Positions 23,949 to 32,016 of a stretch of DNA of 51,683 nucleotides are shown here, piece after piece. The notes under the pieces were generated by a model, which was given only the letters and a program-made list of their open reading frames with translations, made no database searches and was not told where the DNA came from. Both the position numbers and the translations under genes were made by a program. Within the stretch, counting starts at the first letter, position 1; the number at the start of each line of letters is the position of its first letter. Origin of the DNA: Chthonomonadia bacterium (GTDB lineage Bacteria; Armatimonadota; HRBIN16). The stretch lies in contig JABUFA010000026.1 of NCBI GenBank assembly GCA_013314755.1, forward strand, positions 1-51,683, in the 5' to 3' direction.

Positions 23949-24001
23949 GGAACTTATCGTAGATAATCAGATGTATAGAAACATAGATAAGCATCTTAGT
24001 A
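23949..24001 (+). promoter_or_regulatory. ECF-like promoter and putative ArsR operator of arsR-yceI (site 2)
   Basis: GGAACTTATC (23949-23958), GTAT (23973-23976, 17 bases after GGAACTT), 9 bases, then GATAAGCATCTTAGTA (23986-24001). Spacing is identical with site 1 at every element. The operator core AGATAAGCATCT (23985-23996) overlaps the predicted start site, compatible with autorepression. Confidence 0.6.
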
Positions 24002-24019
24002 GCGATGTGAAAATCTGAC

Positions 24020-24307
24020 ATGGACGATTCGACCCTGGTACGCATCGCAAAGGCGATTGCCGACCCGACGCGCTTCGCGATTCTGAAGGCGATAGCGTCG
24101 CGGGAGGAGATTTCGTGCGGGCAACTGGCGGAGCTATTTCCCATTGCCCAGGCGACCGTTTCGCATCATCTCAACGTGCTGGTGAACGCCGGGCTGGTGG
24201 AGATGCGCAAACAGGGGCAACACCACTACTTTCGCCTGCACAGAGCAATGCTGGAACAGTTCAGCAACGAACTCCGGCAATCGCTGCAAACGGACATGTC
24301 TGAATAA
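24020..24307 (+). CDS. ArsR-family transcriptional regulator
   Basis: This is a 95-residue winged-helix repressor with RIAKAIADPTRFAILKAIA, a recognition helix in AQATVSHHLNVLVNAGLVEM and the wing RKQGQHHYFRL. It has a single cysteine (ISCGQLAELFP), not the paired CxC of arsenic or cadmium sensors, so a metalloid ligand is unlikely. A thiol or quinone-type redox signal is possible but unproven. It lies 23 bases upstream of the YceI gene. The probable operator AGATAARCATCT is found before this gene and before the flavodoxin, with a weaker form before the NDH-2-like gene. Confidence 0.88.
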   Translation: MDDSTLVRIAKAIADPTRFAILKAIASREEISCGQLAELFPIAQATVSHHLNVLVNAGLVEMRKQGQHHYFRLHRAMLEQFSNELRQSLQTDMSE

Positions 24308-24330
24308 CACCATGAAGGAGGAGGATCGAA

Positions 24331-24909
24331 ATGGGCAACATCATCAAACGCTGGATGCCGATGGTTGTGGCGCTGAGCACCATGGGGACACTGACCGCAT
24401 CGGCGCAGACCTATCAGATTGACCCGGTGCACACCTCGCTGATTTTCCGGGTCAAGCACATGAACACCGCCTACGTGTATGGACGCTTCAATCAGGTGAC
24501 CGGCACGATTGTACTGAACGAAGCCAACCCTGCACGCAGTTCGGTCAACATTGAGGTGGACGCAAACAGTGTGTACACCGCCAACGAACAGCGTGACAAT
24601 CACCTGCGCAGTCCTGACTTCTTCAACACCCGACAGTTCCCCACCATCCGCTTCGTCAGCACGCAGGTGAGCCGGGTAAACGCCAACACGGTGCGCGTGC
24701 GGGGCAACCTGACCATGCGCGGCGTCACTCGCCCAATTACCGCCGACGTGGTGCTGACGGGCAAGGGCAAGAGCCCACAGGGCAGAGAGATTATCGGTTT
24801 TGAGACCACGTTTACCATCCGACGCAGTGAGTTCGGCATTCGCTATGGGTTGCCCGGTCTGGGGGATGAAGTACGAGTGACCCTGAGTGTCGAGGCTGGT
24901 CGGCAATAG
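24331..24909 (+). CDS. YceI-family periplasmic lipid-binding protein
   Basis: This 192-residue exported protein has a signal peptide (to TASAQ) and then the YceI start TYQIDPVHTSLIFRVKHM. YceI proteins form a lipocalin-like barrel that binds isoprenoid-quinone-like lipids. Family landmarks present are GRFNQVTGTI, RDNHLRSPDFFNT, FVSTQVSR and GNLTMRGVTRPIT. The ribosome site AAGGAGGAGG is strong. It is cotranscribed with arsR upstream and a membrane protein downstream. With quinone reductases under similar promoters next door, a role in quinone or isoprenoid handling is a reasonable inference. Confidence 0.9.
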   Translation: MGNIIKRWMPMVVALSTMGTLTASAQTYQIDPVHTSLIFRVKHMNTAYVYGRFNQVTGTIVLNEANPARSSVNIEVDANSVYTANEQRDNHLRSPDFFNTRQFPTIRFVSTQVSRVNANTVRVRGNLTMRGVTRPITADVVLTGKGKSPQGREIIGFETTFTIRRSEFGIRYGLPGLGDEVRVTLSVEAGRQ

Positions 24910-24919
24910 GAGTAGGCGC

Positions 24920-25801
24920 ATGAACTTTCTCGCTCAGCAGATACTGTGGGGAGCGGTTTTGCCTGCGCTCATCGCGCTGGCAGTGCTGGTAGTCTTTAAC
25001 TGGCGGTTAGGGCGAGGAGCCGGGGTGTCTTTGCACTGGGGCACCCCGGTAGCCCTCACCGCAGGCTATCTTTTCGCGCACTGGCGCATCGTGGGACTGC
25101 CGCTCTCTTTCCCACCGCTGGACTCGAATGAATGGCTGTTCGTCATGGGCGTCGTAGTGACCCTATGGGCAATCGTGGAGCACTTCACGGCACGGTGGGA
25201 GCGTGCTCGCGCGGCGGCGAGGCTTGTGCTGGCTGGGGCGGTAGCATGGCTGGTGCTCAAGCCATTGATAGGCAGTGTATGGCAGGGCAGTGCCTGGTAT
25301 TTCTGGTGGGGCGGTCTGACGCTGGGCTGGTGGCTCTGGTGGAGTCTTCAGGCAGGACTGGCGGATAGACTACCCGGACCAGTAGTGCCACTGGTGCTTT
25401 CCATGGTAGCCGGGGGCGGTGGTCTGATACTATTGTGGTCGAACAGCTCCTCTCTTTCGCAGCTCGGTGGGGCGGTTGCAGCGGTGGTGGGTGCGCTGGT
25501 TCCGCTGATGCTGTGGCGGAGAGATGTTCTGGTCGGAGCTTCGGCTATCGCTCCAGCAGTGGGGTTGCTCGGACTGGTGTGGATAAACGCCATTGCCTTC
25601 GTACCCGTGCCCGCCTGGCGAATTGCCGTTCTGGCGATTGCTTCGTTGACGCCTCTGCTGGCTCTGCTGCCCGCGTTCAAACGTCGGTCGCTGTGGCTTT
25701 CCGTTGCCGTCAGTGCGGTGGTCACCGCCATTGTGCTCGGTGCGCTCATGCTTCCGACCTATCGGGCGTACGTGGCGTCTGCACAGACGTACGGGTATTA
25801 G
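24920..25801 (+). CDS. Multi-pass membrane protein of unknown function
   Basis: This 293-residue protein consists of about eight or nine hydrophobic helices, such as WGAVLPALIALAVLVVFNW, AVVAVVGALVPLML and LSVAVSAVVTAIVLGALM, with few charged residues. No family is recognised. I use the ATG at 24920, which has AGGAGTAGGC upstream; a longer frame would overlap the YceI end. It starts 10 bases after the YceI stop and so belongs to the arsR-yceI unit, which hints at an envelope or redox role. Confidence 0.75.
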   Translation: MNFLAQQILWGAVLPALIALAVLVVFNWRLGRGAGVSLHWGTPVALTAGYLFAHWRIVGLPLSFPPLDSNEWLFVMGVVVTLWAIVEHFTARWERARAAARLVLAGAVAWLVLKPLIGSVWQGSAWYFWWGGLTLGWWLWWSLQAGLADRLPGPVVPLVLSMVAGGGGLILLWSNSSSLSQLGGAVAAVVGALVPLMLWRRDVLVGASAIAPAVGLLGLVWINAIAFVPVPAWRIAVLAIASLTPLLALLPAFKRRSLWLSVAVSAVVTAIVLGALMLPTYRAYVASAQTYGY

Positions 25802-25847
25802 CCTCTTGGTCATCATGATAATTCTGTCGTTTTAAGTATTTATTTGT

Positions 25848-25937
25848 GTCATTCTGTGCGAAGAGAAGAATCTCAAAGATGCTTTCACCGCCGTTCAGCA
25901 AGACAAAACGAGATGCTTCGCTCTTGCTCAGCATGAC
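25848..25937. repeat. Imperfect long inverted repeat, MITE-like or REP-like
   Basis: The left arm at 25848-25874 (GTCATTCTGTGCGAAGAGAA and on) and the right arm at 25910-25937 (ending GCTCAGCATGAC) are imperfect reverse complements over about 27 bases with one indel. They frame about 35 bases without a gene. The arms resemble the GTCATTCTGAGCG-type dispersed repeats I recall from other bacterial genomes. Confidence 0.6.
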
Positions 25938-26061
25938 AATACGAATCTCAACCACCACACGCCTCCTCCAGCAACGGTAACCTCCGAGGCAGGAATAACC
26001 TCAACCTGTATCCTACAAAGTAACGGGTGTGCTACTAAAATTAAGGAGGTTTGCATAAACC

Positions 26062-27402
26062 ATGGCACGACGGCTACCGCGCCTGAAAGTGTTTCGTGAC
26101 ACGGCGCATCCGTGCTCCGGTCGCTATCTAGTGACCGAAACGGGTAAGCCCTTTTTCTATCTGGGAGATACCGCCTGGGAGCTGTTCCATCGCCTTACGC
26201 GCGAGGAGGCGGAGCTGTATCTGAAAGACCGCGCCAGCAAAGGCTTTACCGTCATTCAGGCGGTGGCGCTGGCTGAGTTTGACGGACTGAACGCTCCGAA
26301 CGCCTATGGACGCGTTCCCCTGCACGGCAACGACCCTACCCGCCCCAACGAAGAGTATTTCCGCCATGTGGACTTCATCGTCAATAAGGCGGAGGAGCTG
26401 GGCATGTATACTGGCATGTTGCCCACGTGGGGCGATAAGGTGAACAAAAAATGGGGCACAGGACCCGAGATTTTCACGCCAGAGAACGCTCGTGTGTATG
26501 GGGAGTTTCTGGGCAAGCGCTACCGCACCAAGCCCATTATCTGGATACTAGGCGGTGACCGCCCTATCGAGAACGAGACCCATCTTGCCATCTGGCGGGC
26601 GATGGCGGAAGGTTTGCGCCGGGGCGATGGCGGTGAGCATCTGATTACCTATCACCCCATGGGCGGTCAGTCCAGCTCGCAGTGGCTGCACGGAGAGGAG
26701 TGGCTGGACTTCAACATGCTCCAGTCTGGACATCACGCCCGCCACATCCCGAATTACGAGATGATTCAGCGCGACTACGAGCGCAAACCGGTCAAGCCCT
26801 GCATGGACGGCGAGCCGCGTTACGAAGACCATCCCATCAACTGGGACCCGAAAAACGGCTGGTTTACCGACTATGACGTCAGGCAGGCGGCGTACTGGGC
26901 GCTTCTGGCGGGGGCGCACGGTCACACCTATGGATGCCATGACATCTGGCAAATGTACGAGCCGGGCAAGCGTCAGCCGATTTCTCATGCCAGAACACCC
27001 TGGCGAGAGGCGTTGAAGTTTCCCGGTGCGTCGCAGATGCGGTATGTGAAGGCGTTGATGCTGTCGCGCCCGCCTCTTCTGCGCGTACCCGACCAATCGC
27101 TGATTGTCTCCGAGGTGGGCAAAGGTGGGGAGCACATCCGCGCAGCGCGGGGGGCAGATGGCAGCTATGCCTTCGTGTACCTGCCGGTGCCGAAGCCGGT
27201 GACGGTGAACCTCGAGAAGCTGAACGGCAGAAGCGTTCGTGCATGGTGGTTCAATCCGCGTAACGGACAGGCGCAGCCGGTTGGCGAGTTCACCCGAAAG
27301 GGTGAGAAGACTTTCACCCCGCCCGGCGGCGAATCGCGCGAGGAAGACTGGGTACTGGTACTGGACCAGGTGGGCAAACGCTATCGCAAGCCGGGTGCAT
27401 AG
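26062..27402 (+). CDS. DUF4038 glycoside hydrolase (GH140-like) with C-terminal sandwich domain
   Basis: The 446-residue protein has the DUF4038 barrel start [31 protein letters not shown] and MDGEPRYED hold the likely catalytic Asp and Glu, and the C-terminal part ([32 protein letters not shown]) matches the 'putative collagen-binding' sandwich that often follows. Characterised GH140 enzymes cleave apiose side chains of pectin; the real substrate here is unknown. No signal peptide is seen, so it probably acts on imported oligosaccharides. An AAGGAGG site precedes the ATG. It starts a three-gene sugar operon. Confidence 0.8.
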   Translation: MARRLPRLKVFRDTAHPCSGRYLVTETGKPFFYLGDTAWELFHRLTREEAELYLKDRASKGFTVIQAVALAEFDGLNAPNAYGRVPLHGNDPTRPNEEYFRHVDFIVNKAEELGMYTGMLPTWGDKVNKKWGTGPEIFTPENARVYGEFLGKRYRTKPIIWILGGDRPIENETHLAIWRAMAEGLRRGDGGEHLITYHPMGGQSSSQWLHGEEWLDFNMLQSGHHARHIPNYEMIQRDYERKPVKPCMDGEPRYEDHPINWDPKNGWFTDYDVRQAAYWALLAGAHGHTYGCHDIWQMYEPGKRQPISHARTPWREALKFPGASQMRYVKALMLSRPPLLRVPDQSLIVSEVGKGGEHIRAARGADGSYAFVYLPVPKPVTVNLEKLNGRSVRAWWFNPRNGQAQPVGEFTRKGEKTFTPPGGESREEDWVLVLDQVGKRYRKPGA

Positions 27403-27415
27403 GAGGAGACAGCAC

Positions 27416-28729
27416 ATGAAAGCGCCGCTGCGAGTTCATCCCCAAAACCCACGCTACTTCACCGACGACGGGAAGCGTGCTATTTACCTGACCGGCTCGC
27501 ACACGTGGAGCAACCTGCAGGACATGGGTGCCGCCGACCCGCCACACCCCTTCGACTTCGATGCCTATCTCAAGTTCCTGCAGGAGCACAATCATAACTT
27601 CATCCGCCTGTGGCGGTGGGAGCCAGCCCGCTGGCGGTACGGACAGCATCACGTGAGCTACTGTGAGCCACATCCCTGGCTTCGCACGGGACCGGGCACT
27701 GCCCGCGACGGCAAACCGAAGTTTAACCTCAAACGGTTCAACGACGCCTACTTCACGCGCCTGCGACAGCGGGTGCAATCCGCGCAAGAGAGAGGCATAT
27801 ACGTCTCTATCATGCTTTTTGAAGGGCACAGCCTGCAGTTTGCCGTGGAGAGCTGGGAGTTCCACCCCTTCCATCCCGATAACAACATCAACGGCATTGA
27901 CGGCGGGCGATTGGATTACTACACGCTCAAGAACCCTGAGGTGCTTGCTCTGCAGGAGGCGTATGTTCGCAAGGTGATTGATACCGTCAACGCCCTGAAC
28001 AACGTGCTGTACGAGATTTGCAACGAGGCAGGCAACTACTCCACCGAGTGGCAGTACCACATGATTCGCTTTATCAAGGAGTATGAGGCGAAGAAGCGCA
28101 AACAGCATCCCGTGGGGATGACGTTCCAGTTCGGAGGCGAACGCAGCGGCAGTAACGCCAACCTGTTCAACAGCCCTGCCGACTGGATTTCGCCCAACCC
28201 TGATGGCGGCTACCGGGATGACCCGCCAGTGAACGATGGGCGCAAGGTGGTGTTAAACGACACCGACCACCTGTGGGGCGAAGGGGGTAACCCGCAGTGG
28301 GTGTGGAAGACCTTCACTCGTGGGCATCACCCCCTCTTTATGGACCGCATCGTACACCTTACCCGACGCTATGTAACATGGGCAGGACGAGAAGATGGGG
28401 ATATTCCGGGCGCGGAGCAGATTCGCCGGGCGATGGGCGTCACGCGCAGGGTGGCAACTCAGGTGAACCTGGTGGAGATGCTGCCACTGACCGACGTCGC
28501 TTCTACAGGCTACTGCCTTGCCAGCCCGGGCAAGGAGTATATCGTGTACGCGCCGGAAGGTGGCGAGATAACGATAGACCTGACCCCGGCGAAGGGTGCG
28601 TTGAAGGCAGAATGGGTTCATCCTGTGGATGGTACGGTCGCGCCTGCGCAGCAGGTGCAGGGTGGTGCAAAACGCACGCTGAAGGCGCCGTGGGAGGAGC
28701 ATGCAGTGCTTCGTTTGAGCGTGTCTTGA
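27416..28729 (+). CDS. TIM-barrel glycoside hydrolase-like protein
   Basis: This 437-residue protein starts LRVHPQNPRYFTDDGKRAIY, with LTGSHTWSNLQD replacing the LGDTAW strand of its neighbour. It contains NFIRLWRWEP and VLYEICNEAGNYS, whose Glu after Asn is the usual acid/base of clan GH-A enzymes. The C-terminal part ends in a small beta domain. There is no signal peptide. An AGGAGGAG site precedes the ATG, 13 bases after the previous stop. It is probably a cytoplasmic or periplasmic oligosaccharide hydrolase; the substrate cannot be read from sequence. Confidence 0.75.
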   Translation: MKAPLRVHPQNPRYFTDDGKRAIYLTGSHTWSNLQDMGAADPPHPFDFDAYLKFLQEHNHNFIRLWRWEPARWRYGQHHVSYCEPHPWLRTGPGTARDGKPKFNLKRFNDAYFTRLRQRVQSAQERGIYVSIMLFEGHSLQFAVESWEFHPFHPDNNINGIDGGRLDYYTLKNPEVLALQEAYVRKVIDTVNALNNVLYEICNEAGNYSTEWQYHMIRFIKEYEAKKRKQHPVGMTFQFGGERSGSNANLFNSPADWISPNPDGGYRDDPPVNDGRKVVLNDTDHLWGEGGNPQWVWKTFTRGHHPLFMDRIVHLTRRYVTWAGREDGDIPGAEQIRRAMGVTRRVATQVNLVEMLPLTDVASTGYCLASPGKEYIVYAPEGGEITIDLTPAKGALKAEWVHPVDGTVAPAQQVQGGAKRTLKAPWEEHAVLRLSVS

Positions 28730-28745
28730 TGGCTGGAGGTGTAGT

Positions 28746-29570
28746 ATGCCAGAGTGTATCGGGATAATCGGTGTGGGTAACATGGGCAGCTTCTACCTGC
28801 AGAGGCTGTTGCAGGCGGGGTATCCGGTGCAGGTGTACGACCCCAGCACCGACCGTCAGGCATGGGCACGCGAGCAGGGGGCGGAGGTTGCCAGTTCGTC
28901 AGCAGAGGTCGTCCAGCGGTGTGAGGTGGTTCTGCTGGCTGTACCTGGCAATCGTGAAGTCAGGGCAACGATGGAGGAATCGCTGGGTGTGTTGCAGCAG
29001 GGGCAGATTCTGGTAAACACCAGCACCACCCACCCGCAGGTTGACGCTTACTATGCCGAACAGTGTACCCGGGCGGGAGCGACCTGGGTGGATGCCCCGG
29101 TAACCTGGCGCCCACAGGGGTTGATTGTCATGGTCGGGGGTGAGGCGGAAGCGTACCAGCGTGTGTTGCCCATCCTGCAGACCTTTGCGTACAGGGTGGT
29201 GCATGTGGGCGAGGTGGGTTCTGGGCAGAAGCTGAAAGCGGTGAACCAGCTCATTCTCGCCGACCAGCTGGCGGTGTGGTGCGAGGCGGTAGAGTTCGCA
29301 AGGGGCATCGGGCTTGCGCCGGAACTCATCCGCGATGTGCTGGAATTGCCAGTTCCCGACGCCGTGCTTGGTGAGAAGTTTGCCGGCGGTGGTCAGCTTG
29401 CCCTGCACTACAAGGATCTGGGCTACATTCTGGAACTGGCGCACGAACACGAGTCTGCCATCCCACTGACGGGTCTGGTGCACGAGATTTTCAAAGCCAC
29501 CAAACGTTTCGGCGATAGCAACTGGATTCAACCCGGCATCATCACCTTCTGGCGGAGACTGAACGGTTAG
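28746..29570 (+). CDS. Beta-hydroxyacid dehydrogenase family NAD(P)-binding protein
   Basis: The 274-residue protein has the Rossmann start IGIIGVGNMGSFYLQRLLQ, the substrate-binding VNTSTTHPQ and WVDAPVTWRP strings, and the catalytic lysine in GSGQKLKAVNQL. The family oxidises 3-hydroxyisobutyrate, tartronate semialdehyde, 6-phosphogluconate-like acids and others. The usual DAPVSGG is changed to DAPVTWRP, so substrate preference may be unusual. It lies 16 bases after the second hydrolase gene and shares its strand, suggesting it oxidises a sugar-derived hydroxyacid. Confidence 0.85.
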   Translation: MPECIGIIGVGNMGSFYLQRLLQAGYPVQVYDPSTDRQAWAREQGAEVASSSAEVVQRCEVVLLAVPGNREVRATMEESLGVLQQGQILVNTSTTHPQVDAYYAEQCTRAGATWVDAPVTWRPQGLIVMVGGEAEAYQRVLPILQTFAYRVVHVGEVGSGQKLKAVNQLILADQLAVWCEAVEFARGIGLAPELIRDVLELPVPDAVLGEKFAGGGQLALHYKDLGYILELAHEHESAIPLTGLVHEIFKATKRFGDSNWIQPGIITFWRRLNG

Positions 29571-29574
29571 CCCT

Positions 29575-30126
29575 CTATATACGCGAGGTGTTATCGTCAC
29601 CAGTGATGACCGAGCTGCGGTCTATCGTTTTGGCGGTAGCATCCCACCTTGCTACGATGAGAGAGCGCGAGCGACCGCCCGGGATGGTGCTGTAATTCAG
29701 AATATCCTGACGGTTGTGGGTAACAAGGAGCCTTTGCAAGAGAGATGCTACACCGAAAGGTGACAGAAGGAAAGCGTATTCTGGCTGGATGACGCGACTG
29801 TATCCCAGCAGCTGGGAGAGGTGGGTGAGTGTAATCGGTGTGTTCTTGCACTCGACAATCGCGAGCTTCATCTCGCTGTGCTGGTATACCCAGCCGATGA
29901 TGTCCACCTTTACGTCCCAAGATTGCCAATCTGCAGGTAAACGAGAAGTATCCAACTGATTCCTCAGAAATCGGTGCAATGCCTGTTGCGCCGTCTGCGC
30001 TACATGGACATCGCTATTCGGGAAGCGTGCCTGCAGAAACTCCTGTAACCATGTGAGCACATCTGGGTACATGAAACGCTCACGAGTGTATGGCGAGCTC
30101 TTTGCACTACCCTGTCTGTTCCTCAT
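29575..30126 (-). CDS. PD-(D/E)XK nuclease-like protein, last gene of a restriction-modification-like operon
   Basis: This 183-residue protein has a PD-(D/E)XK core: VDIIGWVY (Asp75) followed by KLAIVECKNTP (Glu92, Lys94), then THLSQLLGYSRVIQPEYAFL as the supporting helix and strand. These are the catalytic residues of many restriction enzymes. The start is either the ATG at 30126, which overlaps the upstream gene by 20 bases, or the ATG at 30072 (165 residues). No target-recognition domain is obvious, so specificity may come from the partner protein upstream. It converges with the dehydrogenase gene, 4 bases apart. Confidence 0.7.
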   Translation of the reverse strand: MRNRQGSAKSSPYTRERFMYPDVLTWLQEFLQARFPNSDVHVAQTAQQALHRFLRNQLDTSRLPADWQSWDVKVDIIGWVYQHSEMKLAIVECKNTPITLTHLSQLLGYSRVIQPEYAFLLSPFGVASLLQRLLVTHNRQDILNYSTIPGGRSRSLIVARWDATAKTIDRSSVITGDDNTSRI

Positions 30127-31045
30127 CGATACCTGCTTCTACCTCATCGGTGAACCGTTCTGCCTCCCTGTCATCTCGCACGTAGCGTTGACATCCCAGG
30201 GCGCGGCATATTTCGAAGTAGGCGTTGAAGTGCCGGCCCTGCAATGGAGGCGGAAGATGCTGGGTATCTTGCTCTTCATCGGCAGGAGGCTTTTCCCTCC
30301 GCACTCGCCGTACACCGGGGCAGGGATTGTACCCAATGTTCGGAAATCGCTGACGGTCACGCTGGGCAAATTGCTCAAGCAGATGCTGTTTGTGCCGAAA
30401 TGAAAAGCCTATCGGCAGAAAAGCCTCTGCAAATATGTTTATCTGGTGCTCTCGGAAGGCGCGTCCCATGTTGGGATGTCCCCAGTTAATCAGCTGAACG
30501 GGCACTCCAATCTGTTCCTGCAGGAGGGTACACAGCTGAACCGGGAGCTGCCAGTTCGCAGGCGAATTGAGCACATCAAGGCGCACACGATGCCGACCGT
30601 CTACATACCTGTTCACGTGACGGATGTTGCCTGCCACGTCGGCGTAGCCACGTACGAATTGTATCTTCCAGTCTTTGGGTATCTGGGGGTCGAAAAAGAC
30701 CGAAGGAACCTGAAAGTGCGCATAAGACAGCTTATTGTCTAAGAGCAGCAGGATATTGCGCCATGCCATACTGTTGCGAAGGAAGCGGATGGTCAGGGTA
30801 GCGCTGGTAGAGCCAGATATGGTTTCCACATCCGCCTCGAGCAAATCCACCAGGCGTTTACGAATGGTATGTAACCCCAGCAGGATTTCCGTTTCCTGGT
30901 CGTATTCTGCATCATTGCCCTGCAGCTTGAGGGTTGAGTAGGGAAAATCGATAACTACCTGGCGCACTGCGGGGGCTTCCGTAAGCGTGCCTCGAGCAAC
31001 GATAAGCCCCGACAGATAAGCGACGTCGGCATCCATATAGTCCAT
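30107..31045 (-). CDS. LAGLIDADG-like DNA-binding protein with degenerate catalytic positions
   Basis: The 312-residue protein has two LAGLIDADG-type helices at equal spacing, YLSGLIVARGTL (residues 10-21) and FVRGYADVAGNI (130-141). Each is followed by a mixed alpha/beta segment; the second has RVRLDVLNSPANWQLPVQLC. In active enzymes the residue before the last glycine is Asp or Glu. Here it is Arg18 and Ala138, so cutting by this protein is doubtful. A polar tail of about 85 residues follows. It lies between a DNA methyltransferase (8-base gap) and a PD-(D/E)XK nuclease (20-base overlap), suggesting a site-recognition subunit. The fold call is by motif only. Confidence 0.6.
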   Translation of the reverse strand: MDYMDADVAYLSGLIVARGTLTEAPAVRQVVIDFPYSTLKLQGNDAEYDQETEILLGLHTIRKRLVDLLEADVETISGSTSATLTIRFLRNSMAWRNILLLLDNKLSYAHFQVPSVFFDPQIPKDWKIQFVRGYADVAGNIRHVNRYVDGRHRVRLDVLNSPANWQLPVQLCTLLQEQIGVPVQLINWGHPNMGRAFREHQINIFAEAFLPIGFSFRHKQHLLEQFAQRDRQRFPNIGYNPCPGVRRVRREKPPADEEQDTQHLPPPLQGRHFNAYFEICRALGCQRYVRDDREAERFTDEVEAGIDEEQTG

Positions 31046-31053
31046 AGGGCAGG

Positions 31054-31947
31054 CTACCTCTTCTGCAAAATCAGGATGAACTCATGAACCTTATTGATGC
31101 GAAACACGCGGGGATAACCGAGCGGACGCAGGTTGTTATACTCCTGACGACGGTCCCAGATAATCAGGTCATCCCACACAAAACCAATCTCCTGTAACTT
31201 CTGTGCCAGGTCGGAATGATAGGGATAGAACCTATCCCGTTTGCGGATGTCCATCACCACGACACAGCAATAGCCGCCCTGCCGCAGGGCGGTGTAGACC
31301 TGCGAGAAAATCTTCTGCAGTTCCGCGAGAAACTGATTGTAGTCCGAAATCTTGCCAAGGTCATTCTCTTCATCACCATAGTGACGTATCGGCTTGTAGT
31401 CGGCTGTGCGCTTTTCCAGCAGAATATCCCAGTAGGGTGGTGAGGTAACCACAAGGTCTACACTGTTCTCGGATACAAACTGGAGTAGATGGCGAGCGTC
31501 GGCGGTATGTACCTCACACTCCACCTCCTCTTCCGCATCAAACAGTCCTCTGGACTTTAATCTCTGACGCGCGATTTCTGCGTACGCTGGGTTGAGTTCG
31601 ATGCCGATGCCTTTCCTGCCCAGCTGTTTGGCTGCTACCAGCGTGCTACCTATTCCCACAAATGGGTCAAGCACGACCATGCCTCGGTTGGTAAAGCACT
31701 CGATAAGCCTGCCGGCAAGCGCAGTTGGAAACATGGCGGGATGTTTCAGCGCAGCTTCTTCGGGCGATTTGCGGATGTCGCTCCAGATGGAGATGGAATA
31801 CCGCGTCCATGTGGCGCCATCCAGCTCGTTCATCCGCCGGGTGTCGGCGTCATACGTGGTGGTGACCACTTCACGAAGCAGTTCTTCGTCGTACCCATCG
31901 TACAGCAAAGTCTGCTCGTCGGAAAGCACTTTCTCTTCACCTGTCAT
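31054..31947 (-). CDS. Site-specific DNA methyltransferase (TSPPY type, probably N4-cytosine)
   Basis: The 297-residue enzyme has motif I LDPFVGIGSTLVAAKQLGRK (from residue 93) and motif IV TSPPYWDILLEK (168-179). A motif X-like KHPAMFPTALAGRLIE stands before them, giving the order X-I-IV. TSPPY is typical of N4-cytosine methylases, though some N6-adenine enzymes share it. About 60 residues at the N-terminus (YDADTRRMNELDGATWTRYS and on) resemble the leader found in such enzymes. It heads a three-gene minus-strand set with the LAGLIDADG-like and nuclease genes, so it most likely protects the host genome. Confidence 0.9.
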   Translation of the reverse strand: MTGEEKVLSDEQTLLYDGYDEELLREVVTTTYDADTRRMNELDGATWTRYSISIWSDIRKSPEEAALKHPAMFPTALAGRLIECFTNRGMVVLDPFVGIGSTLVAAKQLGRKGIGIELNPAYAEIARQRLKSRGLFDAEEEVECEVHTADARHLLQFVSENSVDLVVTSPPYWDILLEKRTADYKPIRHYGDEENDLGKISDYNQFLAELQKIFSQVYTALRQGGYCCVVVMDIRKRDRFYPYHSDLAQKLQEIGFVWDDLIIWDRRQEYNNLRPLGYPRVFRINKVHEFILILQKR

Positions 31948-31980
31948 CGTGTAACCTCACATGCGCGTCCTCTACTTGGG

Positions 31981-32007
31981 ATTGTACCGCAAAATCGCCG
32001 TCGTCGA
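31981..32007 (-). promoter_or_regulatory. Possible promoter of the restriction-modification-like operon
   Basis: On the minus strand TCGACG (32007-32002) and TACAAT (31986-31981) are 15 bases apart, in the 69-base gap after the URO-D gene. The -10 box is good; the spacing is short. Confidence 0.3.
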
Positions 32008-32016
32008 CTCTCGAAA

